NCBI GenBank assembly: GCA_946894095.1
Contig: OX335651.1
Coordinates: 3,556,501 to 3,620,500 of the forward strand
Length of the DNA stretch: 64,000 nucleotides
Direction: 5' to 3'
Source of the DNA: Incurvaria masculella
Lineage: Eukaryota > Arthropoda > Insecta > Lepidoptera > Incurvariidae
Positions 52,415 through 63,039 of this stretch are shown in pieces; the first letter of the stretch is position 1; each line of letters begins with the position of its first letter. The notes beneath the pieces are model-generated. The model did no database searches. It was not told the DNA's origin and saw nothing but the letters and a program-made list of their open reading frames with translations. The position numbers were made by a program, and so were the translations under genes.

Positions 52415-52860
52415 TTGTGCCGCGGGAGGAATTTGGCCTTTGTTTCGGCTCTCACTACTAATGAAGAATGACGTAACGACCATCAGGTTTATTGAAAAAT
52501 AATTCTTATTGTTATCATTTTACCTATCAATTCGGGAGACAAAAAATTTGATTTTTCTCCGTTTTCATCACTGCGCTACGGCGCTATGTACGGCGATATA
52601 ATGTTGTAAGTCGCGTGGCGTAATTTTTTGCGCGCTCGTTGTATGGAAATTATTTTTCCATCGTCTCACGTTTATCCTTTTTAAAAGTGTTATTTTACTT
52701 TTTATTGTATCAAATGACGCTTATACTTTTTAAAATTGTTTCTCAGGTAAAAACGTTTACCAAAACCTATTATTATGTAATATTGTTTTATATGTGTAAA
52801 TCAATTTAGTCTAACCCACGCTATAACTGTATACTATACACCATTAACAATAAAAAGTAA
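52415..52860. other. No gene seen
   Basis: AT-rich, no feature. Confidence 0.35.
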
Positions 52861-52884
52861 AAAAACAGAAAAAAAAAAACATTT

Positions 52885-52975
52885 GTAACCTACAGGATTC
52901 GAACTGACACCCCCCCGAACGATAACTGTAGATAAGACGTCTCACGCGCTAAACCAACCAGCTACTGACGATCAT
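52885..52975 (-). repeat. tRNA-derived pseudo-tRNA or SINE head
   Basis: On the minus strand: GTAGCTGGTTGGTTTAGCGCG (box-A-like), then about 45 bp, then GTTCGAATCCTGTAGG (a good box B). GTAGCTG and AGGTTAC could pair in 6 of 7 positions as an acceptor stem, but the D, anticodon and T stems are poor. A T-rich tract follows. Probably the head of an unrelated SINE. Confidence 0.45.
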
Positions 52976-53149
52976 GTGAAAATAGTAAATCCTTTCATGA
53001 AGTAGAGAGCTGACGAAATGGTGGCTGTTTTCTAGCAGCAATGTGAATAATATGGCGGGTGATCTCGAGCCTTGTGATTGGTTGTATGATCATTGACGAC
53101 TTGCCGCGGGATCGATACAACTTTCACGAAGTTCCAGCGACGGCGTATA

Positions 53150-53305
53150 GGTGTCGCTCTATCAATTCAGTTTTGTCCTAAGGTTTACGGCGCCACTGCT
53201 GCTTCGGCATCTAGCGGAGCGGTGGGGGGGAAATCGGGAATTTGTCTAGCTTCATGCGCAGCCTTAATAGGTCCTCGCGTACGTCATATGCCGCGCTATA
53301 AAAAA
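53150..53305 (+). mobile_element. LINE 3' tail remnant
   Basis: AGCTTCATGCGCAGCC..TCGCGTACGTCATATGCCGCGCT resembles the 3' tail at 16.75 kb (GCGTACGCCATATCCCGCGCT). Upstream words are eroded. Confidence 0.4.
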
Positions 53306-53440
53306 CAGGCCAAGTGAGAGTCGGACTCGTACACGAAGGGTTTCGTACCATCGTCAAATATGTATTACAAAAAAAACAGGTTTTTTCTATGGTTATTCTT
53401 TTATTTTAATAATTTAATTTTAATTTTTTAATTTTAATAT
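53302..53440 (+). mobile_element. (GACG)n element M2, 5' fragment
   Basis: CAGGCCAAGTGAGAGTCGGAC to GTTTTTTCTATGG, then AT-rich. It stops where the retroposon dimer begins. Confidence 0.7.
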
Positions 53441-53916
53441 TTTTAACCGACTTCAAAAAAGGAGGAGGTTATCAATTCGTCGGTATGTTTTTTTTTATGT
53501 TTGTTACCTCATAACTTTTGCGTGGGTGAACCGATTTTGATGATTATTTTTTTAAATGATAGCTAGTGCTTCTCAAGTGGTCCCATTTTAATTTGGTTAA
53601 GTTCTGACAATGATATCCATGACAAAATCATAAAAGTCTTAAATTTGCATTAAGATGTGCGCAACAAATGGACGAATAACTCAATATAACGCCAACCGAT
53701 TTCGGTGATTCTTTTTTTATTGGAAAGGACGTGTACAAATTAGTAAGTGTACTTCAGATTCACTAAAAATAAACAAATAAAAAAAAATTACAAAAAAAAT
53801 TACCGACTTCAAAGAAAAAGCACTAAAAAGTAAAAAATAATTTCCAATTTTGTAGTTACGATTTGTGTTATTTTTTGAGTCGGCGTCAGCCGGGCACGCG
53901 CTGCGCCAATCAAGAG

Positions 53917-53956
53917 AACCTAACCTAACCTAACCTAACCTAACCTAACCTAACCT
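53917..53956 (+). repeat. (AACCT)8 telomere-type repeat in hairpin loop
   Basis: Eight exact units in the loop between TCGGCGTCAGCC and GGCTGACACCGA arms, the longest run in the window. Confidence 0.9.
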
Positions 53957-54520
53957 TGGCTGACACCGACTCAAAATATAACAGAAATTGTAACTACAAA
54001 ATTGGAAATATTTTTTTACTTTTTAGTGCTTTTTTAACCGACTTCAAAAAAAGGAGGAGGTTATCAATTCGTCTGTATGTTTTTTTTTTGTATTTTTTTT
54101 ATGTTTGTTACCTCATAACTTTTGCCTGGGTGAACCGATTTTGATGATTATTTTTTTAAATGATAGATAGTGCTTCCCAAGTGGTCCCATTTTAATTTGG
54201 TTAAGTTCTGACAATGATATCCATGAGAAAATCATAAAAGTCTTAAATTTGTATTAAGATGTGCGCGACAAGTGGACGAATAACTCAATATAACGCCAAC
54301 CGATTTCGGTGATTTTTTTTTTATTGAAAGGACGTGTACAAATTAGTAAGTGTACTTCAGATTCACTAAAAATAAACAAATAAAAAAAAATTAACAAAAA
54401 AAATAACCGACTTCAAAGAAAAAGCACTAAAAAGTAAAAAATAATTTCCAATTTTGTAGTTACGATTTCTGTTATTTTTTGAGTCGGTGTCAGCCGGGCA
54501 CGCGCTGCGCCAATCAAGAG

Positions 54521-54545
54521 AACCTAACCTAACCTAACCTAACCT
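54521..54545 (+). repeat. (AACCT)5 telomere-type repeat in hairpin loop
   Basis: Five exact units in the second member of the dimer, in the same loop position. Confidence 0.9.
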
Positions 54546-54625
54546 TGGCTGACACCGACTCAAAAAATAACAGAAATCGTAACTACAAAATTGGATTTTT
54601 TTTTTACTTTTTAACCGACTTCAAA

Positions 54626-54946
54626 AAACCGGTCAAGTGCGAGTCGGACTCGCACACGAAGGGTTCCGTACCATCGTAAAAAAAAAACAAAAAAAAACAT
54701 GTTTTTGTTTGGGAGCCCCCTTTAATTTTAATTATTTTTTAATCTTACCTATTTGTTGCTGTAGCGGCAAAATAAATACACACTCTGTGAAAATTTCAGC
54801 TGTCTACCTGTTACGGTTACTGAGATACAGCCCTGTGACAGACGGACAGACGGACGGACGGACGGACGGACGGACGGACGGACGGACGGACAGCGGAGGC
54901 TTAGTAATAGGGTTCCGTTTTCACCCTTTGGGTACGGAACCCTAAA
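54626..54946 (+). mobile_element. Dispersed (GACG)n element M2
   Basis: CCGGTCAAGTGCGAGTCGGAC start, CTGTAGCGGCAAAATAAATAC, about 50 bp of (GACG)n, and the terminal GGTACGGAACCC hairpin. Confidence 0.85.
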
Positions 54947-55107
54947 AAGGAGGAGAATTAATTTTAAACTCTGAAAATTCCAGGCGTCTATCTGTTACAG
55001 TTACTGAGATAAAGCCCTGTGATAGACGGATGGACGGACGGACGTACGGACAGCGGAGGCTTAGTAATAGGGTTCCGTTGGCATCCTATGGGTACGGAAC
55101 CCTAAAA
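54947..55107 (+). mobile_element. (GACG)n element M2, 5'-truncated second copy
   Basis: It resumes at CTCTGAAAATTCCAGGCGTC (diverged mid-body), a GACGGACGGACG tract, and a second terminal hairpin GGTTCCGTTGG..GGTACGGAACCC. Confidence 0.75.
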
Positions 55108-55356
55108 ACAGTTGTTAATAATTCGACAACTCATAAATTATCAGCGAGAGATGTGACGTTCGGCGAAATCCAATTACCCGAAACGCCCGGACGCCACTCT
55201 CCACAGAAGCCTCCCTGCGGACGAGACGTCCCGCCGCCGCGTCGCGTCGCAGCCCCACCTCCCGGCCACAATCCAACCTAATCTCCGTTTGTGACGCTCT
55301 GTCGCTGCGCGGCGCGGCGCCCGCCTCGACCGGCCGGATTATGTTTACATTCTGAG

Positions 55357-55702
55357 CCGGTAGTCTCAGTTCTCACCTAAATTGGCGTTTACGTAACTTC
55401 GAAGTTCCGTAAAAACGTCAAACTCCATACAAGTTTTTACTAGATATTCTGTGGTTTTACTTCTTCAAGCTGTCAAAGTCAAACGCGGACTTCCGATTTG
55501 TATGAAAACTCGGAGTGGACGTAAACGGCAACGTCGACGTACTTACGGCAACGTTGAGTAAGCTGTCAAATCAAACTCGGACTCGCAAATGGTAGTTCGC
55601 TTAACGCCCACTGCGCGCGCTCTTCAATTTCTGCATACATTTGAAAACGCCAGTCGATCGGTGTGCCGTAACGCTAATTTAGGTGACAACTGGGACTTCG
55701 GG
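55357..55702. mobile_element. Inverted-repeat element M9, about 345 bp
   Basis: CCGGTAGTCTCAGTTCTCACC at the left and GGTGACAACTGGGACTTCGGG at the right are inverted, with AAATTGGCGTTTACG and CGTAACGCTAATTT inside them. The interior has two GCTGTCAAA..AAAC words. A partial copy lies at 28.1 kb. Confidence 0.65.
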
Positions 55703-55834
55703 TACTGTTATAGACTCGCGGCAGAGACAGCGGACTTTTCGGTTCAGTGAATGTTGCCAGCTTCTTTGCGTGGAACGACGAGCTAGGACGTTGTGGCGTC
55801 GGCGTCTGCAGGCATATTCCTGAAAATCCGTAAT

Positions 55835-56369
55835 CAGGAATCAGGAATCCTGAGACTAGAAAACCCGGTTTTATAGCGGTTTTCAAAGCGTTTTTCTTGA
55901 CGATAAGATTCCGGCGTAGGATCCTGGGCCACGAGCTCCATATCCTTGTTCCTTCATATTCATATTCTATTTAAAATTCGCGCCTAAACTCGTCATTTTG
56001 CAAACTACCCTTCTGATAATAAAATGTGGGTACAAAATACAATTATTTTTCCTCTTGTCAAACCAATCTCAAAGCAATCAAGATGCAATTCAAACAAACT
56101 CTTTAAAATAATCAATAAATCGATAAATCCTACCAAAAAACTGAAACTATTTAAAGTATAACAAAATGCATAAAATTATATGTGATTGTGCATGAGGAGA
56201 GCATCAGAATCCAGTAAGTACCTGTTCCCTTTGAGGCTCAAAATTTTGTCTTTAATCAAGTGCATAGGTCTCAAACGTCCGGAGCATAGTATTTCAATTG
56301 AATCAAGGTTTTCCGTCATAACATCACATTGAAAATGCAGTTTTCTAGACTCAGGATTCCTGATTCCTG
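55835..56369. mobile_element. Inverted-repeat element M10, about 535 bp
   Basis: The ends carry CAGGAATCAGGAATCCTGAG then CTAGAAAAC, and the inverse GTTTTCTAGACTCAGGATTCC. The doubled GGAATC word is shared with element M7. Confidence 0.6.
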
Positions 56370-56449
56370 TCTCTGTCTCTTCGGCCAGTTTTTAATCATT
56401 TATTCATTCCAAACCATGGAGTGATTCGCATTCACTATGAAAAGAAAAA

Positions 56450-56690
56450 TTTAAATCTCAAATATATTTTATCATTTGCCAGTTCAGCAATCATAGCAAA
56501 GAAGAACTGGCAAGAAACTTCGCTGGTTTTTTTTTCACCTGCCACTTAGTCTAAGTTTACAAAAGTATTTGCCACTGCTTACAATCACATGTAAAAACAC
56601 TAATCGATGCTAAATTTATATGAATTGACGAGAACAGACAATGCGTATGCAACAGTTCATGACAAATATGACGTGGACGCAAAGACGCTG
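56450..56690 (+). repeat. Dispersed repeat R10, copy 2
   Basis: TTTGCCAGTTCAGCAATCAT, GAAGAACTGGCAAGAAACTT, CCACTTAGTCTAAGTTTAC and GTATGCAACAGTTCATGAC match 10170-10350 in order. Confidence 0.55.
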
Positions 56691-56699
56691 ACTGACTGA

Positions 56700-56790
56700 T
56701 ATGTATGTATGCTTAATCGGCCGTGAAGCATTCCTCGGAATAAGCGACGTACCTGCGTAGTAAGAAAAAGTATATTTGCTTAATATCAGT
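56700..56790 (-). repeat. Dispersed repeat R5, uninterrupted copy
   Basis: ATATGTATGTATG, CGGCCGTGAAG, directly CATTCCTCGGAATAAGCG and GTAAGAAAAAGTATATTTGC. It shows the junction that is split by the tRNA-like segment at 5.6 kb. Confidence 0.6.
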
Positions 56791-56794
56791 TTAT

Positions 56795-57000
56795 TTGTAA
56801 AGACCATGCCCACTATCTAACATTTTGCCAAATTTATTATTATTCACTTTATATTCTTGATTTACACATTATATATATTTTTTAAATTTAAATTACCAAT
56901 TTGATTGTTCACAGTATTTATTTATTTAACAAATTTTAGGTTTACATTATTTAATGCAAAAATACAAAAATAAGCCTTAAAAAATATAAACCGAAAACTG
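56795..57000. other. AT-rich, no gene
   Basis: Low-complexity AT-rich sequence without repeat partner. Confidence 0.35.
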
Positions 57001-57004
57001 GAAA

Positions 57005-57300
57005 ACCATACGGAGGCCCCACCTGGGACAAATCCTATAAGGCCGCTCCGAGCTACAGAGACAGAAACCGCCGAACGATTCTCGTGTTCGAGAGTAGAAC
57101 CGCTTTCTGCATATGGAATCTGAGCCCAATATCGATATCTCTATAATCTAAGTGTTATCTAAGTGTTTGGCCCAATTCTTTGGAACAACGCCGTTCGTAG
57201 ACAGAACAATTGGCACGATAGCGGTTTTCCGTGCACGCCACATGGCGGTAACCTCGTGGGCCTTATTATGATGATATCGAAAGTAGAATTTTACGAAAGA
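57005..57300 (+). repeat. Dispersed repeat, inverted partner at 59.9 kb
   Basis: CACCTGGGACAAATCCTATAAGGCCGC, CGAACGATTCTCGTGTT and AATATCGATAT words match 59855-59990 in reverse. Possibly an internal LINE fragment; no clean frame was found. Confidence 0.5.
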
Positions 57301-57574
57301 TAGGGGTTACCCCTGCAGCCGTCCAATCACAGTTTTCACCTCGCAATCCTGAGCAGAATCCGACACCAATCCATCAGCCCGCACCGACGTGACCAATCTA
57401 TCTCCCGCGCGACGCGACAGGCCGGGTGTGGGTGTCCAACTCGACCGGAGTATCCTTATCTCGCCGCTACGTTCCAGACGATTGCGCCCCAGCTAGAGCG
57501 AGTGCGTGCGGGATCGGATTTCCGAATACTGCGGTGATTTTGCAGGGCGCTTGCGGTCCTACGACTAAGGGCCG

Positions 57575-57705
57575 ATTGCACGAAAGGACAAAAAGTCAAA
57601 ATCACCGCCAAAGTATGATAAAACACGTCACTTTGTGTGGACAGTATGGAAGGAACTCTATGCGGATCACTAAAAGTGACGTGTTTGAACATTGATCAAC
57701 TCGGC
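57575..57705 (+). repeat. Palindromic element M11, copy 2
   Basis: AACACGTCACTTTGTGTGGAC, GTATGGAAGGAACTCTATGCG, AAAAGTGACGTGTTTGAAC: inverse of 24605-24745. Confidence 0.6.
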
Positions 57706-57959
57706 CGTCTGTTCGCGCAACCGGGGCTCAGTTACGGTAGCGTTAGTTTGGATTTTTCTGTGGTGATTTTGTCACGCCCTAACGGGAAATCAGATTCCCA
57801 AATATAAGTTTTAAATAATTTACGAATTTATTTACGAATGCCTACATAAGACAACTCATGCAAAACGATTCCGAAAGTACCTATTTAATAGAACGAGATA
57901 ATCATACTTGTCTACGACAGGCCATGAAGATATACTAATATATTCGAAATGACAACGGA

Positions 57960-58060
57960 TTTTTTTTAGTGCAACCTGACATGAATGGCTAATACCACAC
58001 AGCTATCGTTATGACATTAGCCCAACATCATATTCCCGAAGGAATTAGTTGCCATCACGG
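57960..58060 (-). repeat. SINE tail fragment (copy S14)
   Basis: Poly-T, then CCTGACATGAATGGCTAATACC, CGTTATGACATTAGCCC and TTCCCGAAGGAATTAG, the reverse of the common tail. The head and most of the body are missing. Confidence 0.7.
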
Positions 58061-58311
58061 AATATTGAGGAGGCAGGAAGTGAAACGTTTGCAAATTTGT
58101 TCCAGGACCGCTGTTACCGTTTTACTTAAGACCTTTTTGCTCCGCGAATGTATAACAGTCGCAATTGGCTATCCCTTCTTAATCGATAACCAAACAACAA
58201 ATCCACATTTGTTTAGTAAATATGAACCTTAACGTAATGATTCTATGTTGGAATTCCAATACTGTTTGCAATCAAATGTTACGTCACTTTCGAACACGGC
58301 CGAGTAGACTA

Positions 58312-58858
58312 GGAGGTCGCGACAAAAATGGTAACGATAACGTAAATGGCTGAAACTGGGTTCACTGGATAAAGTACAACCCTCTAAAGCTAAATGTGTC
58401 AGTCTGCCTGTTCCAAGTGGTTGCGTTACGTATATGAGGCGCCTGAAAAGTAGTTATGGTGCCAAAAAATACATATGATAAAGTAAATGGATGCAAATGA
58501 CGAAGCATGAAAGTATCAATACATACTTGCTTAGCAATACAAAAACTGAACAAATCTTTGGTTGTATTTAGTAGTTATAGGCGATTTAGGTTACAGATAT
58601 AACTTTAGGTATATTTAAGTATTTAATTAAGTAACCGTCTGGTTATTGTTGTATAATTAATAGGTATCAATGTTTCCAGATAATTAGTATATTAATCAGC
58701 AGGTACATACAAGCATCTATTTTATATAGCCAATCTAGAAAACGCAACCACTTGGCACGGGCAGACCGACATATTTAGCATCAGAGGGTTGGTCTGTAAC
58801 ATGTGAACCCAGATTCAGCCATTTACCTTATCGTGACCAAAAATGTCGTGACCTCCCG
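58312..58858. mobile_element. Inverted-repeat element M5, long arms
   Basis: The left arm (GGAGGTCGCGACAAAAATGG, AAATGGCTGAAACTGGGTTCA, ACAACCCTCTAAAGCTAAATG, CCAAGTGGTTGCGTT) is the inverse of the right arm ending TGTCGTGACCTCC over about 120 bp. A half copy lies at 63597-63775. Non-coding; class unknown. Confidence 0.75.
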
Positions 58859-58864
58859 GAATAG

Positions 58865-59232
58865 AGCGCCTCACACGCACGTGGTCACAAACAACGTAGC
58901 GAGACATGACCCGGCGAGCAAAACGACGCCGCGACGCCATCTTATTTCGTAATGCATTTGTCGTAAGTTTTATCGCTATTCATGTAAATGAAACTTACCG
59001 GTGATACGAAACTCCTCCATTATGAAGTTTGTGCACCGGCGGTCGTGTTTGCACGTTATTATGGCACAGTACAGCATTACTCCTTTTCAATTTTAGATTG
59101 TATCACGGATAAGTTAATGCACAGGACAGCCGCAGAGGAGTGAATCATGCGCGTATGAAGTGAGCGGGTCCCCGCTGAAGACCGGCGCGCGAGTTACGCC
59201 CACTTCACAATTCTTACCTCCTAATTGTTCTG
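58865..59232. other. No gene seen
   Basis: Mixed, GC-richer in places (59150-59210), no frame of interest. Confidence 0.35.
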
Positions 59233-59235
59233 TGG

Positions 59236-59345
59236 TTGCCATGCTAGGACCTTCCATTTATGATCACGGCTACCTTGAACTGGATGGAACACGGGCAATT
59301 TTTTCATTGCCGCTTCAACCATAGCTTACCTAGTAGGGAAGGTTA
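59236..59345 (-). repeat. SINE body fragment (copy S15)
   Basis: CCATGCTAGGACCTTCC, GGCTACCTTGAACTGGATGG, TTGCCGCTTCAACCATAGC: body words in reverse, then CTAGTAGGGAAGG. Confidence 0.6.
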
Positions 59346-59439
59346 CTGGTTTTTTTTATTTTAAACTAATAAATAATAAACTCAACAGAAGAAAACTTCA
59401 CGTTCAATTTAAGTTTTACTTCTTTGAACCTTTTACTTT

Positions 59440-59777
59440 TTTTAGGGTTCCGTACCCAACGGGTGAAAACGGAACCCTATTACTAAGCCTCCGCTGTCCG
59501 TCCGACCGTCCGTCCGTCAGTCCGTCCATCCGTCCGTCCGTCCGTCCGTCTGTGACAGGGCTGTATCTCATGAACCGTAATAGGTAGGCAGCTGAAACAC
59601 AGAGTTTGTATATATTATGTACCGCTATAACAACAAATAGGTAAAATATAAAAATAATAAAAATTAAAATTAAATCACGTTTTTTGTATGGGGCCCCCAT
59701 ACAAAAAACGTGATTTTTTGGTGTTGATGGTACGGAACCCTTCGTGTGCGAGCCCGACTCGCACTTGGCCGGTTTTT
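59440..59777 (-). mobile_element. Dispersed (GACG)n element M2
   Basis: AGGGTTCCGTACCCAACGGGTG start (inverse hairpin), a CCGTCCGTCCG tract of about 60 bp, and GCGAGCCCGACTCGCACTTGG end. An inverted GGGGCCCCCATACAAAAAACGTGA duplication lies near 59690. Confidence 0.85.
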
Positions 59778-59854
59778 CCAATCGCATCATCGAGGTAGCA
59801 AGATTTTAATTTAAACATGAAAGTGTAGATTATTAGGTACATCGCAAGAGATAA

Positions 59855-60000
59855 ATTATAAGTCGATATTGCGCTCCGATTGCAGATGCAGAACTACTCT
59901 CAACACAAGAATCGTTTGGAAGTTTAGGTCCCGTACCTCGAAGCGGCCTTATAGGATGTGTCCCAGGTCCTACCTAAGGTTCTGTGCAGTTTTAGGTTAT
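59855..60000 (-). repeat. Dispersed repeat, inverted partner of 57.0 kb
   Basis: GCGGCCTTATAGGATGTGTCCC and AAGAATCGTTTGG read in reverse match the 57.0-kb block. Confidence 0.5.
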
Positions 60001-60001
60001 T

Positions 60002-60350
60002 TTTTTTTCGAATTTTATTATTTGTTAGACCTAAAACTATCTAACAAAAGAAATACCGTAAATAATATAGATATAAATTGTAATACATATAAATTATAAC
60101 AAGAATTAAGCTTTAGAGACGAGGTGGCGCAAAGTACGGCCGATGACTATTAGGTGTACATAATGGTAGCGCCAAAAGGTGGTGTGATATTACGGAATAC
60201 ACCTCCTGGAAACAGAAAATTCGCTAGTTTTGGCAGTGAATGTAGAAGCTTACCGCCGCCGTCCCCCAATAAGATGAAAAATGATATCTTTAAGATGATC
60301 CATCAATTCCCACTCCATCCACTGGGAAAATATATAATTTGCTCAATATT
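60002..60350. other. No gene seen
   Basis: AT-rich to mixed. A frame beginning at 60154 runs into the M2 element and is not considered real. Confidence 0.35.
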
Positions 60351-60352
60351 AG

Positions 60353-60643
60353 AAAAAACCGGCCAAAAGCGAGTCGGACTCGCACACGAAGGATTCAGTA
60401 CCATCGTACAAGATTTAACGCAAAAAATTCACGTTTCTTTGTTTAATAAACCCATTATTATTAATATTTTTTTATTTTACCTATTTTTGCGACAAAATAA
60501 ACATACACTTTGTGAAAATTTCAGCTACCTACCTATTACGGTTTATGAGATACAGCCCTGTGACAGACGGACGGACGGACGGACGGACAGCGGAGGCTTA
60601 GTAATAGGGTCCCTTTTGCACCCTTCGGGTACGGAACCCTAAA
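60353..60643 (+). mobile_element. Dispersed (GACG)n element M2
   Basis: AACCGGCCAAAAGCGAGTCGG, ATTTCAGCTACCTACC, (GACG)5 and the end CACCCTTCGGGTACGGAACC. Confidence 0.85.
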
Positions 60644-60644
60644 A

Positions 60645-61000
60645 AGGTAAATAAGTCGACCTTGTTAGCAATTTTTTTAAAACTGCATTTACGACGTAAA
60701 TTCAGGCTATTCACGGAAATTAACGGATGAAGAACTAATCCCATCAAATGGGCTATAAAGCAAGAAACTTGATTAGAGCAGTCATTCTGGAAGATTTTAT
60801 GGGTCGCGTTACGCACAAATATGTTGACTTGGGACAATTTATGAGCTTCGCTCGCTATGATATACTTAATATTTATGTTAATGAAATCAGAAATAAGTAG
60901 AGATTTTTCTTGAAATCGCTCGAATGATCCTATCCTACTAATATTATACTACAAAGTGCGTTTGAGGGTTTGTCACCTTTTTTACTACTACTGCTACTAG
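60645..61000. other. No gene seen
   Basis: AT-rich, short frames only. Confidence 0.35.
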
Positions 61001-61007
61001 ATTATAG

Positions 61008-61135
61008 GGTTAAGCCCGCCCGGCTTGGCACCATCGCATTGGGTGAAAAATGGTTGAAGCGGCAATGAAAATGTTTCCATCTTTTCCATCCAGTTCATAG
61101 AATTCCTTCTGAAATGCCATCCGTGTCCGGTTACA
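61008..61135 (+). repeat. SINE body fragment (copy S16)
   Basis: AGGGTTAAGCCCGCCCGGCTTGG, CATCGCATTGGGTGAAAAATGG, TTTTCCATCCAGTTC, then a shortened tail GCCATCCGTGTCCGG. Confidence 0.7.
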
Positions 61136-61139
61136 TTGA

Positions 61140-61670
61140 AACACCTTTAGTTCAAGAGTAAATGCGAATCAAAGAGCAAAGCGCAAGTCCTGATACAATA
61201 ATTGTATCTTTGATAAGCAATAAGTGCACCCTCTTAGGTTAGTATTATATGGTTATTATGTATCTAACTTCTTTCTTCTTTAGGAGAAAATAAGGACGGA
61301 TATATTTATTTTTAAAATAATCACTAACCGCTATGGTGCACTCCACCCTTAAGAGGGTCGTTTCCCTATCAATTACGGGCGGTAACTGTTTCCATGCTCT
61401 TAACGTTTTAGTAGGTTTTTTTAAATGCTTTATTCCAAAAAAATATTGTAGAAATCTATATCTGTATGTTTTAATTGTTTCATTATACCTTTTAGATTAG
61501 AAAATAGTCACTAATGAACAATGGAAAAAAGTTGTCTTTTTTAAGTTGATTTCAAATGTTTTTTAACTGAAAAATAAAGAAAAATCAAAACATACGGACA
61601 TAGAATGTAGCTTTCAAATCTGAAAACTTTTAGGGGTGGGAAAACGTTAGGGCCTGCAAGACGATTTCCC
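61140..61670. other. No gene seen
   Basis: AT-rich, nothing assigned. Confidence 0.35.
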
Positions 61671-61678
61671 TATTTTAA

Positions 61679-62220
61679 GGTGGCCCAACCCGCTCATCTC
61701 CCCATACAAAAGGGGAAAGAAGATCACGCCCATATTTCTTGTCAGAGATCCAAAATTTTGCTCAAAATAGCTTTATTTGATCGAACTAGATGTCTGATGA
61801 CCGTTGGCATTGTAAAATTGTGTTTGGTTTATAAGTTATAAGGTCCGAAAGTTCGAATTTTTCGCGCGTTTTATACAATAACTTTGGAGGTAGATTACGC
61901 AATGATAAAGTAAGAACATCGTAAAAAGATTAGTCATCAGACATAGCTTATTTAATCAAGATTTATGATCTATTTGGTTTTTGTTAGATTTTTGACTACA
62001 GCGGTCGTGGTTTACTTTTAGCTATAAGTCGTTTTGAAATTAAAATTTTCGTAAATCTTACCAAATCATGCACTATGCACATTGTCTTTTATGTGGACAT
62101 GTTGCATCTTCCTCATCACGGAGCCTGTCTTATTCTTTGAAACAGAGAAGGTCCCAGAGCGCAGCAGCACGGTTTTGTACCGTGCCCACGAACGAGTTAG
62201 GCCCGCCGGGTTGGGCCACC
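61679..62220 (+). mobile_element. TTAA element M3, 542-bp copy with intact ends
   Basis: It is flanked by exact TTAA at 61675-61678 and 62221-62224. The tips are GGTGGCCCAACCCG and CGGGTTGGGCCACC (14-bp perfect inverted repeats, then diverging to CCGCCGGG on one side). It contains CTTTGAAACAGAGAAGGTCCC, GGTTTTGTACCGTGCCC and GAACTAGATGTCTGATGACC shared with the copies at 16.9 and 39.9 kb. No coding capacity; needs transposase in trans. Superfamily unclear: TTAA suits piggyBac or Sola3, but the tips are not piggyBac-like. Confidence 0.85.
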
Positions 62221-62224
62221 TTAA

Positions 62225-62885
62225 TGGCAGCAGCCGTGCAAAATTCTGCCTTGGCCAATGAACGAAGAATTTCTTAAAATTTTCATAACGTAGATTTACT
62301 GTGACTTCACGACAGCCTTAATATAATTGATGCTTCAGCGTTCGCGATGTCTATTCCCTTATTCAAACAAACGTTAATCTTCTCGCCACTTCTCGCAGTG
62401 GCTTACAAAGCTAATAAATCACTACTCCCACAGTCGATAGAGTGGCCTTGACAAGACGTTATTGCCTTCCGAGATTGTTTTCAGACTGTTTATTTGTCGA
62501 AAGGTTTCGCGGCGGGCGGGAGGCTGTTTACGTGGCGAGCTTTGAGAAATGACGAGCATCAATAAAGATGGAGTTGTGTGGATTTTTGATGTCGTGCCAA
62601 GACATGGATACGTTCGGACTGGAATAAGTGGAATGTCATCGTAGAGGCATAACGATTTAAAAAAAGATATATCGTGTCTATTTGTGGCGCTTGAATCGAT
62701 TTTAGAAAATCAAAGAGATGCTAGTTAAATTTTATACGTGTATAGAGTATATTTGTTATATATACATATTTTACAATGTTTTATGTTCATAGCCTGAGTT
62801 TAAAGAATGGAACCATTATTTACGAGTACTTACAAAGATGTCGCGTCGCGCAGCTAGTTTTCTATACATAAAAACATGTCCGAGT
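62225..62885. other. No gene seen
   Basis: Mixed sequence, GC-richer at 62500-62540. No exon or repeat recognised. Confidence 0.35.
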
Positions 62886-62892
62886 TCTTTAT

Positions 62893-63030
62893 TAGGGTTC
62901 CGTACCCAAAGGGTGCCAACGGAACCCTATTACTAAGCTTGCTCCGTCCTTCCGTCTGTACGTCGGGCTGTATCTCATAAACCGAAAAAGGTAGGCAGCT
63001 GAAAGTTTCACAGAGTGCGTATTCCCATTT
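62893..63030 (-). mobile_element. (GACG)n element M2, 3'-end fragment
   Basis: AGGGTTCCGTACCCAAAGGG start, TTACTAAGCTTGCTCCG, little (GACG) left, and GTAGGCAGCTGAAAGTTTCAC. The rest is missing. Confidence 0.75.
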
Positions 63031-63039
63031 CAGTTGATA

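Larger units (their letters stand above)
53446..54623 (-). mobile_element. Tandem dimer of the telomere-repeat retroposon
   Basis: Two head-to-tail units (53446-54036 and 54037-54623; period 591 bp) each contain the 3' end ACCGACTTCAAAAAAGGAGG (inverse), the AT-rich body and the hairpin with AACCT loop. The outer unit's last arm is shortened before M2 begins. Between units one ACCGACTTC word is shared, so the junction looks seamless. Confidence 0.85.

Noticed and set aside
52885..52975. Functional tRNA gene
   Set aside because: Box B is good but the D, anticodon and T stems do not form properly; more likely a SINE head.
61679..62220. piggyBac element
   Set aside because: The TTAA target fits, but the tips are GGTGGCCC and not the CCC-type piggyBac end, and there is no transposase. 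Left unclassified.
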